Source of the DNA: Rhodocytophaga aerolata
GTDB taxonomy: Bacteria; Bacteroidota; Bacteroidia; Cytophagales; 172606-1
Direction: 5' to 3'
Assembly (NCBI RefSeq): GCF_030503435.1
Contig: NZ_JAUKPO010000017.1
Location: 89,251 to 153,250 of the forward strand
Length of the DNA stretch: 64,000 nt
The translations under genes and the position numbers were made by a program. Below, in pieces: positions 17,101 through 25,239 of the stretch. Under the pieces are notes generated by a model. The model made no database searches, was not told where the DNA came from, and saw only the letters and a list, made by a program, of their open reading frames with translations. Position 1 is the first letter of the stretch, and the number at the start of each line of letters is the position of its first letter.

Positions 17101-17283
17101 GCCATCCATGTAAGCAGGCGTTAATCCGCCGTAAGGCATGGCAATGTATATGGTGGGCAGTTCCATGTTTGGAAATATATCCACGTTGACTTTCCGGATG
17201 GCTGTCACAGAGAAGTAGCCAATGGCAAGAACCATCACCATGATGGTAATAGGTCTGCGCAGCGCAAATCGTATGATATTCAT
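14110..17283 (-). CDS. RND efflux pump, inner-membrane permease
   Basis: 1057 residues, standard RND length, with twelve membrane helices in two repeats separated by large periplasmic porter domains. Helix 4 carries GILVDEATVTIEN; this VDEA version differs from the VDDA of drug pumps of the AcrB type and the VDAA of heavy-metal CusA/CzcA pumps, so substrate class cannot be assigned from it. It belongs to a compact leftward set with TolC (14-bp gap) and the adaptor (33-bp gap). The set follows, in the same direction, the SoxB-like/DsrE/thioredoxin genes, raising the possibility of a sulfur-related export role. Confidence 0.93.
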   Translation of the reverse strand: MNIIRFALRRPITIMVMVLAIGYFSVTAIRKVNVDIFPNMELPTIYIAMPYGGLTPAYMDGFMANEFQKVLIFVSGVKDIDFKSVQGFTLMKLSFYPGTDMAQASGEVATQVSRALGFLPPGAVPPQVVRFDGSSQPIGQLVFESPQRSITELQTLALTRIRPMFVNIPGVTAPAPFGGNVRTMVVKVNPELMQSYGLSAEEITMAIAQNNLPSPAGNIRIEDQNLMSPVNSIARSPEEFLDIPVRVGSGPTVFVKDIASVEDAADITTGYAVINGKRSVYLPVIKKADASTLEVVDNLKSSIPMLKAALPEDVDVKYVFDQSGYIERALSNLIHEGILGAVLTGLMVLLFLGDKRGALIVVLTIPIAILSAVIMLYLFGQTINIMTLSGLALAIGILVDEATVTIENIHQHFELQKPKQRAILDALLEISIPKLLILFCILAVLVPSFMMSGIPKDMFLPLSLAVAFAMIASFIASQTFVPILANWLMKNDAFAHHSKDAKKKPNWFGKFKSHYLTLTRKAQRLVPKVIAVYALIVMVMIGVGGYLIGTDILPASDSGDIAVRITAPAGSRLEKTEKYVKQVTAIFQQQFPKDALKITSSYVGLQPSATAINPIFMFTSGSHEAVLQLSIDANLVDGSMEDLKERVRKEVKEQLPELALTFEPMELVQKIMSQGATTPIQISVAAGQLKQAGAYAGKIAKELKGIEFLRDVRIAEPLEYPSLEIEVDRQRAGQLGITMQDVTKALTLATSSTRFTSKNLWLDPKSGLVFQTQVQIPEAEMQSVEKLRTLPLKAGQPRPVLEDVASLKLTKLPAQVNRKGPNRYVTILANTYQKDLGSASKAVDLAIKNAGEPPRGVLVKREGTLELLSETLSGLQTGLLVAVVVIFLMLAAYYQSFSVSALILSVVPAVIGGSLMFLLLFDSTLNLQSYMGIIMSVGVSVSNAVLMVNQAEFNRLEKGMSANLASLLAASSRLRPIIMTTLAMIAGMIPMASGMGDGGEQVAPLGQAVIGGLLFSTITALLVLPHLFTLIRKKASRKSNSLDPDDPESEFASLQVA

Positions 17284-17297
17284 GTTGTGAAACTAGT

Positions 17298-18680
17298 TTA
17301 AAAGTGAGTGGACAGGTAAGAAAAATCGCCTGTAAATTCTGCCTTAAGAATAACTTGGTTCCAGAACTGATGGAAGGCTTCAATCTCTGATCTCTCGGCT
17401 TGCTGTAACAGCAGTTGTAATTGCAATAGCTCCGTCATAGAAATTAAGCCGCTTTCATAGCGGGTCATATACAGCGCGTAAGCTTGCCTGGCGCTGTGAA
17501 CCGCAGATTTTGTGCTAATCAGTTGTTTTTGCTGTTCTGAAAGCCTTTTTTCAATCGCACGCAAGGTGGTATGGAGCTTTAATGCCTGCGTTTTATAGCG
17601 TGACTGAGAAATATGTGTATTTTGCTCCGCTAGTTTATTTTCCAGCCTGTTGTTATACACACTTGTCAGATTCCAGGTGAGCCCAATACCCACAAGATAA
17701 TTATCTGCCCGGTTACCAAATCCGGCTGACCACTGCTCCCCAATGCCACCTGCCGAATAGCCGCTTCCCCTGGTGGAGATACCTCCTAAAAGAGATAAGG
17801 AAGGAAACAGATTCCGTCTGGTAAGTTGCCTTTGCACATGGGCTCTGCTTACCTCGTGTTGCAGGGTAATTAAATAGGGATGGTTGCTCACTGAATCAGG
17901 CGCTGTAAATAAGTTTGCTTCTGTAGGAGTCAGGTAAGAGGTAGTAGAGAAGCTAAGAGTATCCGTGGGAAAGGCCATGAACTCGCTTAATGCTGTTCTG
18001 CTTTCGAAGGCTTTTCCTTGCCAGTTTTCTCCTTCCCCTACAGCCTGCTGGTAAGCAGATAAAGCAAATAAAGTATCTGCACCGGGTTTCAACCCAGCTT
18101 CTGCTAAGCTTTTCGCTAAAGCAAGAATTTCCTGCATGCGGTCAGCATTTCTATGTGCCCATTCTACATTGACCTGATTATAGAGTATATCCAGGTAGCG
18201 TGAGCTGATTTCTGATCTCACCTTAATCTGAGACGCATGATACCGGCTTTTGTAAGCTTGCTCTTGTATGCTGGCTGCTTCTAACTGCTTTCCTCGCCTG
18301 CCAAACGCATAGATTTCCCAATCCATTAAAAGGGAGCCATACAGGTTAGTCATCGCATGAGGACTACCGGTTAGCTCTGCCGGACTTGCGCTGACATTGA
18401 ATATACCTGGCAGCGGAAAAAAAGAGCCAATACTGCCAGCATAGCTGCCATAGGTATTCTGCAGTTGCAACTGCAGTTGAGGTAAAAACTGATGTTGAAT
18501 GAGTTGTTTCTGGTAACTGGCAGCCTTGATTTGTGCCTGATCTTCTGCAAAAAGGGGATAGTTAGCTAAGGTTAGTTCCCATGCCCTCGAAAGGGATAGC
18601 TCAGAAGGCGCTTGGGAATAAGCGTGCAACTTAACAAATAGCAGAAGGATTCCTACCAGATAAAGTTTTAGCCTTATCAT
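17298..18680 (-). CDS. TolC family outer-membrane efflux channel
   Basis: 460 residues with a signal peptide (about 1-22, ending HAYSQ). It shows the long alternating helices of the family with duplicated outer-membrane efflux protein repeats, including AAGIKS-like coiled segments and an internal beta-strand region. It is the first of three efflux genes, 14 bp before the RND pump. A 125-bp gap separates it from the upstream 153-residue membrane protein and could hold a separate promoter. Confidence 0.92.
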   Translation of the reverse strand: MIRLKLYLVGILLLFVKLHAYSQAPSELSLSRAWELTLANYPLFAEDQAQIKAASYQKQLIQHQFLPQLQLQLQNTYGSYAGSIGSFFPLPGIFNVSASPAELTGSPHAMTNLYGSLLMDWEIYAFGRRGKQLEAASIQEQAYKSRYHASQIKVRSEISSRYLDILYNQVNVEWAHRNADRMQEILALAKSLAEAGLKPGADTLFALSAYQQAVGEGENWQGKAFESRTALSEFMAFPTDTLSFSTTSYLTPTEANLFTAPDSVSNHPYLITLQHEVSRAHVQRQLTRRNLFPSLSLLGGISTRGSGYSAGGIGEQWSAGFGNRADNYLVGIGLTWNLTSVYNNRLENKLAEQNTHISQSRYKTQALKLHTTLRAIEKRLSEQQKQLISTKSAVHSARQAYALYMTRYESGLISMTELLQLQLLLQQAERSEIEAFHQFWNQVILKAEFTGDFSYLSTHF

Positions 18681-18805
18681 AGAATATGAGTAAAAATTGA
18701 AATGTGAGAAAAAGATTTACTGACTTCTCTGTAGATAAAAGAGAAGCGAAAAAGAGATCTCTTTTCCAAGCTATTGCAAGGGAAGAGATAAATTGAGGAA
18801 AGGAA

Positions 18806-19267
18806 TCAAATTAGAAGTTTGCGCAGGCGCAGAAACAGAGCAGTATTACCTGCTAGGAAATTACCTGAAAAGGCAGGGGGAATAACTTTTCTACCTCTCT
18901 CAGTTATTAGTAAGAGGTATACGCTTGCAAGGCTTGCAGCCAGAAGGAAAAATGGATTTTTTACAGCAAAATTCTTTAAGAGCGGATTTAACTCTGTATC
19001 TGCTAGTATAGAATAGACAGCCATACTACAAGCTACGGTTGTAGCTTTCTGATCAAAATCGTATACTAGACTTTTAGCCTTCTTTTGAGAAGCCGTGCCG
19101 TTTTCTACTGGTGCACTCTTTGAGAATGCCCTTTTAAGTTCTTGCTTAAGTGGGCAGGAAAGAAGTAAACACAGCATTAAAACTGCTAAAAACATTGACC
19201 GAAAAGCGCTTACTAAAACCATCTCATCTTTGGCTGTTTTCGGTTTTGTTACATGAAATTTATTCAT
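18806..19267 (-). CDS. Small membrane protein of unknown function
   Basis: 153 residues, not recognised. It has a hydrophobic segment at about 20-40 (ending LLLSCPLKQEL, a possible lipobox), a polar middle of about 50 residues, and a second hydrophobic segment at about 102-118 (FFLLAASLASVYLLL) with a basic C-terminus. It begins 36 bp after the SoxB-like gene ends and precedes the efflux genes by 125 bp, all leftward, so it may bridge the two sets in one transcript. Three other uncharacterised small exported or membrane proteins occur in the 18-23 kb stretch. Confidence 0.6.
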   Translation of the reverse strand: MNKFHVTKPKTAKDEMVLVSAFRSMFLAVLMLCLLLSCPLKQELKRAFSKSAPVENGTASQKKAKSLVYDFDQKATTVACSMAVYSILADTELNPLLKNFAVKNPFFLLAASLASVYLLLITERGRKVIPPAFSGNFLAGNTALFLRLRKLLI

Positions 19268-19303
19268 AAGCCATGTATTTTGTGTTCATCTATTTTATTA
19301 AAT

Positions 19304-20767
19304 CTACACGCTTATAAAGGTGGTTTCAAGCGTTATTTGCACTGGCGCATGTTTAGACAGAAATTGCTCCATGGCTTCTACTGCCCCAATGGTAGTATCC
19401 CTCCGGTTACGGCCTAATTCTTTGGGCACTCCCTGTACGGTGATAAAGGCCACTTTATAATACCTATCCGGTTCTATAGCTCTATCATTGATAAACAAAG
19501 CCTGAATGCGGCAACCTTTGGGGTTTTCCATCTTGAAAAATACTTTTATTCCCATTGCCCGCTTTACAAAACCACCGGCTTGTTTATAAGCATCGGCAGA
19601 AAAGGTGTTTTCTAAATTATTTTCCAGCATAGCTAACATTTCTTCACCTGATAACTCTACCAGTGAGATCACAGGGTTCATTGGGGTAATATCATACAAA
19701 TCATTTCTTGTAATAATACCTGCCCGAATCGGAGCACCATACCGCCATCCATTTGAAAAAGCAATCTCTGCCCCTGAGCTTTCCAGAATAGCTTTCAATA
19801 AAAAATTATCCATCGTGGATTCAAGGCAAGTACTTCTATCTAATGGTGTGGCGGTTGTTCCTACTACCTTTGATAAATGGTCTTTATAAGGAGCCATGCT
19901 TTGGTCAATTAACACTTGCATATCCTGGTCAGGCATTATTGTCTGGGATACCTCTATTAACTGATGCGTATAGTGAATGATCTTCCCTGCTTTAATCTCC
20001 AGTGCTAATTCGCCTATAAAAGCACCATGGCAGCCCGATTCAATCACAATGGTGTTACCTTGTATGATAGGCTTCGTAATCCGGTCATGGGTATGGGCAT
20101 TCAGGCAGATATCTACCCCTTCAACCTCTGATAGCAGCTTCATAGTTTGAGGTAGACCCAAATGGGATAGCAAGATAATCAACTCTACTTTTTCTTCTTC
20201 ACGCAAAGTCTCAATGATAGGAGGTAGTTCTTCCCGTCCGAGTGTAAAATATATCCCTTCACTAAATGAAGCAGGCATTGTTTTATCAACAATATTGTAA
20301 GCAATACCAATGATTCCTACCCGTATGCCGTTTACTTCTTTTACCAGGTAGGGAGGCAAAAAAAGCGTATCCGACTTTTTATCAAATACATTAATGGCAA
20401 GCATAGGGAAGTTGAGCCTGCTCACTAACTGTTGAAGTCTCTTCGGTCCATAGGCAAAATCCCAATGGGCAGTCATGGCATCAAATCCTACCTGATTCAA
20501 TACCTCTATCATGACTTCCCCCTGTGATTGCACAGCTGGATAGGTACCATGAAAGGTATCTCCGCCATCAAAGGCTAAAACCTGGTTAGGATATTGTTTC
20601 CGTTTTTGATTAATAAGTGAAGCTATTCGGGCATAGCCGCCAGCAGGCCGGTAAACAGTACGGCCATTCTCCCAGAACCATTCCTGATGCAGCTCTAAAT
20701 AAGCATGCACATCATTTAACTGTAAAATGACAAGTTTATTCCTGTTATCATTATCTGTGTCTTCCAT
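19304..20767 (-). CDS. SoxB-like metallophosphatase / 5'-nucleotidase family protein
   Basis: 487 residues with no signal peptide. The metallophosphoesterase domain (10-270) shows LQLNDVHAYLE (D19, H21), DGGDTFHGTYP (D70), MTAHWDFAYG (H101), LLSHLGLP (H202) and LNAHTHDR (H225, H227). A C-terminal 5'-nucleotidase domain follows (290-487, with AFSNGWRYGAPIRAG and PMNPVISLVELSGEEM). The fourth motif is AHWD rather than the GNHE of UshA-type nucleotidases. As I recall, SoxB sulfate thiohydrolases have GHWE at this position. DsrE and thioredoxin genes lie directly upstream. SoxB normally acts on SoxYZ in the periplasm; no SoxYZ is seen here and this copy lacks an export signal, so its substrate is open. 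Confidence 0.8.
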   Translation of the reverse strand: MEDTDNDNRNKLVILQLNDVHAYLELHQEWFWENGRTVYRPAGGYARIASLINQKRKQYPNQVLAFDGGDTFHGTYPAVQSQGEVMIEVLNQVGFDAMTAHWDFAYGPKRLQQLVSRLNFPMLAINVFDKKSDTLFLPPYLVKEVNGIRVGIIGIAYNIVDKTMPASFSEGIYFTLGREELPPIIETLREEEKVELIILLSHLGLPQTMKLLSEVEGVDICLNAHTHDRITKPIIQGNTIVIESGCHGAFIGELALEIKAGKIIHYTHQLIEVSQTIMPDQDMQVLIDQSMAPYKDHLSKVVGTTATPLDRSTCLESTMDNFLLKAILESSGAEIAFSNGWRYGAPIRAGIITRNDLYDITPMNPVISLVELSGEEMLAMLENNLENTFSADAYKQAGGFVKRAMGIKVFFKMENPKGCRIQALFINDRAIEPDRYYKVAFITVQGVPKELGRNRRDTTIGAVEAMEQFLSKHAPVQITLETTFISV

Positions 20768-20790
20768 CTTTGTGAGTTTAAATACCTGTA

Positions 20791-21255
20791 TTAGTTTCCA
20801 GCTTTCAGATAACTCCAGCCTTCTTCTTGCTTTTTAACAATCTCAGCCACTCCTGATGGAACAGTTGTGATCCCTGGAAGTAGCGCAAACTTGTCGAGTT
20901 TACGTGATTTGAGTGTATTCTCACAGGCTGCAAATACAACTCCTTTTTTGATAAACCCGCTGATTTCTTTGGAGAATAAGCTCTCTTTGGCTAATACAAA
21001 GTCAAGGCCCTGGCTGTGATTTACAACTTCAATCTGCGCATCCGGCCACTCGGTTAATAAGTTCTGCAAATTCTTTAACAGCCCTCTTTGAGTAAGCGTA
21101 TCGGCTGAAGATAACTGGAAGACGATTCTATGTCTTTGTTGCTTCTCACTTGTAGGTACAGAATTGTTTTTAGGTACCAGTGCTAGTAAAGTCATACTGA
21201 CCAATACAAGGATGGCAACCCATAAATTGATACTTATATTTTTATTCAAATTCAT
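20791..21255 (-). CDS. Membrane-anchored DsrE family protein
   Basis: 154 residues. An N-terminal membrane anchor (about 10-27) places the DsrE-like domain (42-154) in the periplasm. The domain has the expected alternation and the conserved cysteine in VVFAACENTLKSRKL (C111), corresponding to the sulfur-carrying cysteine of DsrE/TusD-type proteins. It lies 23 bp upstream of the SoxB-like gene and 91 bp downstream of a thioredoxin. A periplasmic sulfur-carrier role is likely. Confidence 0.82.
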   Translation of the reverse strand: MNLNKNISINLWVAILVLVSMTLLALVPKNNSVPTSEKQQRHRIVFQLSSADTLTQRGLLKNLQNLLTEWPDAQIEVVNHSQGLDFVLAKESLFSKEISGFIKKGVVFAACENTLKSRKLDKFALLPGITTVPSGVAEIVKKQEEGWSYLKAGN

Positions 21256-21346
21256 AGTTATCTTTTGTTTGATATGTTGCTCATATAATTGCCCGTAAGC
21301 TTCATTTTAACTAAAGGTTGAACGTACATATATGAGTCATCTACTT

Positions 21347-21964
21347 TTACTTGGTAAGTGAGAGTAGATAGTTACTAAACTCTTCATTATCATAGTCTGC
21401 CATTCCTTCGTGTCTTGCCAGTATTTTTCCATCTTTACCCAGAATAAAAGTAGTAGGAATAGCATTTGAGTGAAAGTCAGCAGGCATACTTCCGGCAGGC
21501 AGGTATACAGGAAAAGAATACCCTTTTCTATCAATAAATTTTTTAGCCTTTTGCGGATCTTCATCTAAGGAAAGCATTACAAAAGCTACTTTCGTAGTAT
21601 CCATTTTCTTATATAAGTTATGGATACTAGGCATTTCAGCGATACAAGGCGGACACCAGCTGGCCCACAAATTCATAAATACTACTTTGCCTTTCAGTTC
21701 TTGTAAGTTGATTTGCTTACCATTTAAATCCTGTAGAGGCATATTATACGCGTAGTTGCTGGTTTCTACGGTGTTCGTAGAAGACACTTGCTGAATAGGA
21801 GCAGATTCGGGTATGTCAGGTTTGCTAATACCTGTTGCTAAGACTAGGCGTTGCAAACCACCAATTACTTCTGTATGTAATCCGGTAGTAAATAAGATTA
21901 CGATAATACCAATAGTAACTACCCATTGAATAATATCCTTTTTATTTCTTGTTGATTGAGTCAT
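21347..21964 (-). CDS. Membrane-anchored TlpA-type thioredoxin
   Basis: 205 residues. An N-terminal anchor (about 11-28) is followed by a linker and a thioredoxin domain (70-205) with WASWCPPCIAEMPS (C104, C107), FVMLSLDEDPQKAKKF and the cis-proline loop AIPTTFILGKDG. It is a periplasmic thiol-disulfide reductase. It is the first gene of the leftward thioredoxin-DsrE-SoxB set and could keep the DsrE cysteine or a persulfide acceptor reduced, as SoxW does in Sox clusters. That role is inferred from position. Confidence 0.88.
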   Translation of the reverse strand: MTQSTRNKKDIIQWVVTIGIIVILFTTGLHTEVIGGLQRLVLATGISKPDIPESAPIQQVSSTNTVETSNYAYNMPLQDLNGKQINLQELKGKVVFMNLWASWCPPCIAEMPSIHNLYKKMDTTKVAFVMLSLDEDPQKAKKFIDRKGYSFPVYLPAGSMPADFHSNAIPTTFILGKDGKILARHEGMADYDNEEFSNYLLSLTK

Positions 21965-22220
21965 GATTGTAAAATTTATTGAATGAAATGGTAGCAGATC
22001 TTCTTTATAGGATATATTAAGCCTATTAATGATTAGAAATCATTGTAGCTTTTATAAAACCAAAAAGAAGATTACAATAGATTTTGAATAGTTGTACCCC
22101 AAGACAGAGGCACAATAAAATAAGACTTGCAAGGAATACAGTACAGTTACCCTCTTTTAAGAAAGAAGTAATTTATGTAATCTTAAAAAAGAAAAGTGTA
22201 GTATTTTCTACCAGCCAGTC

Positions 22221-22622
22221 TTAAGCCATCTTGGGAGGGCCAACGTCTGTGAGTAGATTCGGAGAAGTATAGTGTGTGGTAACACCAGGCAAATAAACTA
22301 TTTGCTGAGAAAAGGTACTTTCTAAAGAATAAGCGTAGCTATAAGGTAGATTAGTTATATCTGCACCACATTGGATAACAAGTGCTTCTGCAGGTACAGA
22401 CGCTTCATCGGATTGGTTTTGGTATACAACCCACGAATGACTAGTTAGCTTCTGTTTCTTTGCTTTCTTGAACTTACACTCCTTACGTATTTTAATATTA
22501 CCTGTAGCAACAGAGGAGGGAATGGCCATAGCCTGTATAGCCTGCGCAAACAGATAAATAATCAAAAGTAAGCTGGCTATATACGTTCTAAGATAATACA
22601 AGATACTATGGTCTTTGGTCAA
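22221..22622 (-). CDS. Small exported protein of unknown function
   Basis: 133 residues, not recognised. The N-terminus has a basic start and a hydrophobic core (about 14-32, ending AIQAMAIPS) that looks like a signal peptide. The mature part starts with a lysine-rich stretch (KIRKECKFKKAKKQKL), has two cysteines (the second in VIQCGADI), and ends DVGPPKMA. It has about 250 bp of AT-rich, feature-poor sequence on each side and is probably transcribed alone. Confidence 0.55.
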   Translation of the reverse strand: MTKDHSILYYLRTYIASLLLIIYLFAQAIQAMAIPSSVATGNIKIRKECKFKKAKKQKLTSHSWVVYQNQSDEASVPAEALVIQCGADITNLPYSYAYSLESTFSQQIVYLPGVTTHYTSPNLLTDVGPPKMA

Positions 22623-22901
22623 TTAAAGCAACGCAAAGATAAAGAAAATAGTTGCTTTACAAAAACGACTGTCTATAACAATGAGAGAGGCACTTTGCCA
22701 TGGGGTAACAGAATTATGGTAATTAAATTTGATTCCTATTTCTGTAATCACTGAAATATTTTTGGGACTTACACTTAGTTGTGTTAATAGGGGTAGATGC
22801 TAATTTATTCAAGTTGATCAAAGAGAGATAAAGCTACAAATATTGTAAATTCACTTTTATTACTTCCATTTGCCTATTGATAAACTATTTGCTAAAAAAG
22901 A

Positions 22902-23387
22902 TTACTTTGCTGACTCCAATTTTTTAATATAGGCTTTCATTTTTACAATTTCTTCTTCTTGCGCTTTTATGATTTCATCAGCTAACTTCCTTACCTGAGG
23001 ATCTTTTATATTCGCTCTTTTACTTGTGAGAATAGCAATTGAATGGTGCGGAATCATTGCTTTCATATATAGCACATCACTTATGGGAGTTTGCGTTCTC
23101 GCCAATGTCAAAGCAGTAACAAACACTAGCAAACTGGTTACTAGGACGGCTATGTTTTTCTTCCTGTTTTTGTACATAGGTTGCATAAAAGAAAGCATGA
23201 TCACTGCCATTGCGGCAATCCCTAAACAGGCCATATAAAACCGGGTCAGGCTGAAATATACATGGTCCAATGCGTAGGTGTTAAAATACATAGTGATGTA
23301 CATAGCAATAAAGGAGGCAACTAACATCAAAACAAATTTTGTGTAAGGCTTACTATGCTTCTGATTCATTACTTGATGGTTTTCCAT
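22902..23387 (-). CDS. DUF305-type membrane protein
   Basis: 161 residues with three hydrophobic segments (about 14-34, 45-66, 75-95) followed by a helical domain carrying MIPHHSIAILTSKRANIKDPQVRKLADEI, the DUF305 signature with paired histidines. DUF305 domains have a ferritin-like fold and are often found near copper or other metal-resistance genes; their function is not established. It stands alone at the end of the leftward sulfur/efflux block, just left of the direct repeat at 23646. Confidence 0.85.
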   Translation of the reverse strand: MENHQVMNQKHSKPYTKFVLMLVASFIAMYITMYFNTYALDHVYFSLTRFYMACLGIAAMAVIMLSFMQPMYKNRKKNIAVLVTSLLVFVTALTLARTQTPISDVLYMKAMIPHHSIAILTSKRANIKDPQVRKLADEIIKAQEEEIVKMKAYIKKLESAK

Positions 23388-23793
23388 TTAATAGATTTAA
23401 AGGTTATATATAATTTGTTGAGTTGTTCTAACTTGTAATAACAAATGCCTTATAAGGATTTTACGAAGATGTATTCTTTTAAGTTAGTTTATTGTTAGGC
23501 AAGCAACTGGAGTTATGTTGACGGGATTACATGCCCAACTACCTTATTAATTTTAAATGTTAATGTGTTGTATGTTGTCAGATAAAAGTGGACAAGTAAA
23601 GCAAAAACTAGTAGAGCAGAGGTAGCTAACTTTCAACAGGGATTGCTCGTGCAAAACGCTTCTTTAACTTGTCTAAGCCATTCAATTTTTCCTAGCGAAA
23701 CGAGGTAAAAAGGGTGTTTTTAAAATTATTTATTCAGACCTATTTCAGACCTATGGCATCTAACTGCTTGACTGACAGCAGACAGGCGCTATA

Positions 23794-23835
23794 CTTATAA
23801 TCAGTAGGTCGTTGGTTCGATTCCGACTGGGGGCT
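23794..23835 (+). pseudogene. tRNA 3'-half within DR1
   Basis: Anticodon-loop-like CTTATAA, then a perfect T-arm (GTTGG stem, TTCGATT loop, CCGAC) and acceptor strand TGGGGGC plus T. Nothing upstream supplies a matching GCCCCCA strand or a D-arm, so the gene is incomplete. Confidence 0.75.
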
Positions 23836-23840
23836 CCGAA

Positions 23841-23873
23841 AAAACCGCTAAATTTGCGAAATTTGGCGGTTTT
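23841..23873 (+). terminator. Hairpin after the tRNA 3'-half in DR1
   Basis: A 15-bp stem AAAACCGCTAAATTT/AAATTTGGCGGTTTT (one T-G wobble) with loop GCG, followed by T. The arms are identical to those in DR2. Confidence 0.85.
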
Positions 23874-24290
23874 TGGTATTCAAAATTTGCAGTACCCAAA
23901 ATGCAGATATATTTTTGAGAATTTTTTTAAAATCGAAAAGGGGTGTTTTTGTGCTTTTCGCTAGTAACTTTAGTAAGTGGGCATTTTTTACTACTAACTA
24001 CATTCACTAAGCAATGTAAGAGTAGATAGCCAATGGGGATATAAAACATCGTACTTAAAGGCTTTGTTAGTAATCAAACCTGTTGAAGGAATTGAATGGG
24101 ATTCTGCAGCTAGTATAATATGCAATATGTTCTTGGGAACAGCCATATTGTTTCTACATACATCAATTTGTTAGTTAATTTTAAACAAGCAAAACAGATG
24201 GGGCGATTCCCTTTCCTACCTATAAATCAATCGACTTTATATAAAGAGCGTATATAAAATTTCAGCATACGATCCTAGTTTTCCAATAAT

Positions 24291-25214
24291 TTAAGTATAC
24301 CTTTTGCGCAACAAGTGTAGCATATGCACATTTATGGCCCATTGGTCAACTATAGGTTGCTGTGTATAGGGCATAGTAGGCATATAATTGGGAGGCCCGA
24401 ACTCTGTTAAAATCGTTAACGTTTCTCCTTTTGTTTTTTTTAGCTGCACAACTTTGTCCCACCAGGCAAAATGGGTTTCCACTGCCTCTACCCATTCCGG
24501 AGCCTGTGGGTCATTAACCTGAGGACCTTGTGCATGACCAATACGGGCATGTATATGATCTACTCTCGACAGTACCAAATCCATGGTGGTCTGTTGATCC
24601 TTCAATAAACTCTCACTTACATTACACCAATGGGATGCATCCAGCGTAATTCTCAGTTCCGGGTTTTTCTCGATGTATTGTTTAGCAATGGGAGCAGCAA
24701 ATAACATGCGCGACCGGTGGGTTTCATGACAAATCCGGATGCCGGTTTTTTTGGATAGGGCTACAGTATAGTCAATAAAAGCTTTATTCTCATCTATACT
24801 GAAGTAGTCCTTTCCTGAGTGACAATTAATATACAAAGGCTTGATACCTGTATTTCCTGTGGCTGCATCAATCATTGCTTTAAAATAATCAAGATTTTCC
24901 CGCCAGTTGCTTTGATTAGCACCACAAAGGAAACCTGCCTCCAGGTTGTATTTTTTCAGAAGGGAGAATAACTCCTCCTGCTCCGTTTTTTTCATGGGCC
25001 ACCATATCTCTATACCATTATATCCTTCCGCTTTTACTTTTGCACAGTAGCTATCCAAAGAGCCAGGAAAACCCCAATTGGTGGCTAGTATTTTTAGTTC
25101 AAAGGCGGCGTTCATCTGATAAGCAGATGGATGTTTGGCTGCAAATACATCCAGGGATGATAGCATTAAAGCAGTTGTAGAGGTTTGAATGAATTTTCTT
25201 CGGTTGATGCTCAT
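24291..25214 (-). CDS. Exported sugar phosphate isomerase/epimerase-like TIM-barrel protein
   Basis: 307 residues. The N-terminus NRRKFIQTST with a following hydrophobic stretch (to about 26) looks like a twin-arginine signal. The remainder is an AP-endonuclease-2-type TIM barrel: GYNGIEIWWP, PLYINCHSGKDYF, RICHETHRSRMLFA, ITLDASHWC and LTILTEFGPP supply the usual metal-binding His/Glu/Asp set. Members isomerise, epimerise or act on keto-sugars. It is the last gene of the DUF1553-DUF1501-cytochrome unit, 25 bp after the cytochrome gene, so its substrate probably comes from that pathway. Confidence 0.85.
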   Translation of the reverse strand: MSINRRKFIQTSTTALMLSSLDVFAAKHPSAYQMNAAFELKILATNWGFPGSLDSYCAKVKAEGYNGIEIWWPMKKTEQEELFSLLKKYNLEAGFLCGANQSNWRENLDYFKAMIDAATGNTGIKPLYINCHSGKDYFSIDENKAFIDYTVALSKKTGIRICHETHRSRMLFAAPIAKQYIEKNPELRITLDASHWCNVSESLLKDQQTTMDLVLSRVDHIHARIGHAQGPQVNDPQAPEWVEAVETHFAWWDKVVQLKKTKGETLTILTEFGPPNYMPTMPYTQQPIVDQWAINVHMLHLLRKRYT

Positions 25215-25239
25215 TGGTTTTAGCCAGAAAAATGATTTC

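Larger units (their letters stand above)
23646..23996 (+). repeat. Direct repeat, left copy (DR1), with tRNA 3'-half and hairpin
   Basis: About 350 bp that closely matches 50992-51340 in the same orientation (roughly 85 percent by eye, with identical blocks of 26-38 bp). It holds the tandem TTCAGACCTATTTCAGACCT, a tRNA 3'-half, a 15-bp hairpin and a conserved AT-rich tail. The two copies bracket about 27 kb. The rest of the gene-free interval 23388-24290 shows nothing else I can name. Confidence 0.88.

Noticed and set aside
23646..23996. Complete tRNA gene in DR1 or DR2
   Set aside because: The T-arm and 3' acceptor are perfect, but no 5' acceptor strand, D-arm or pairing anticodon stem exists upstream in either copy.
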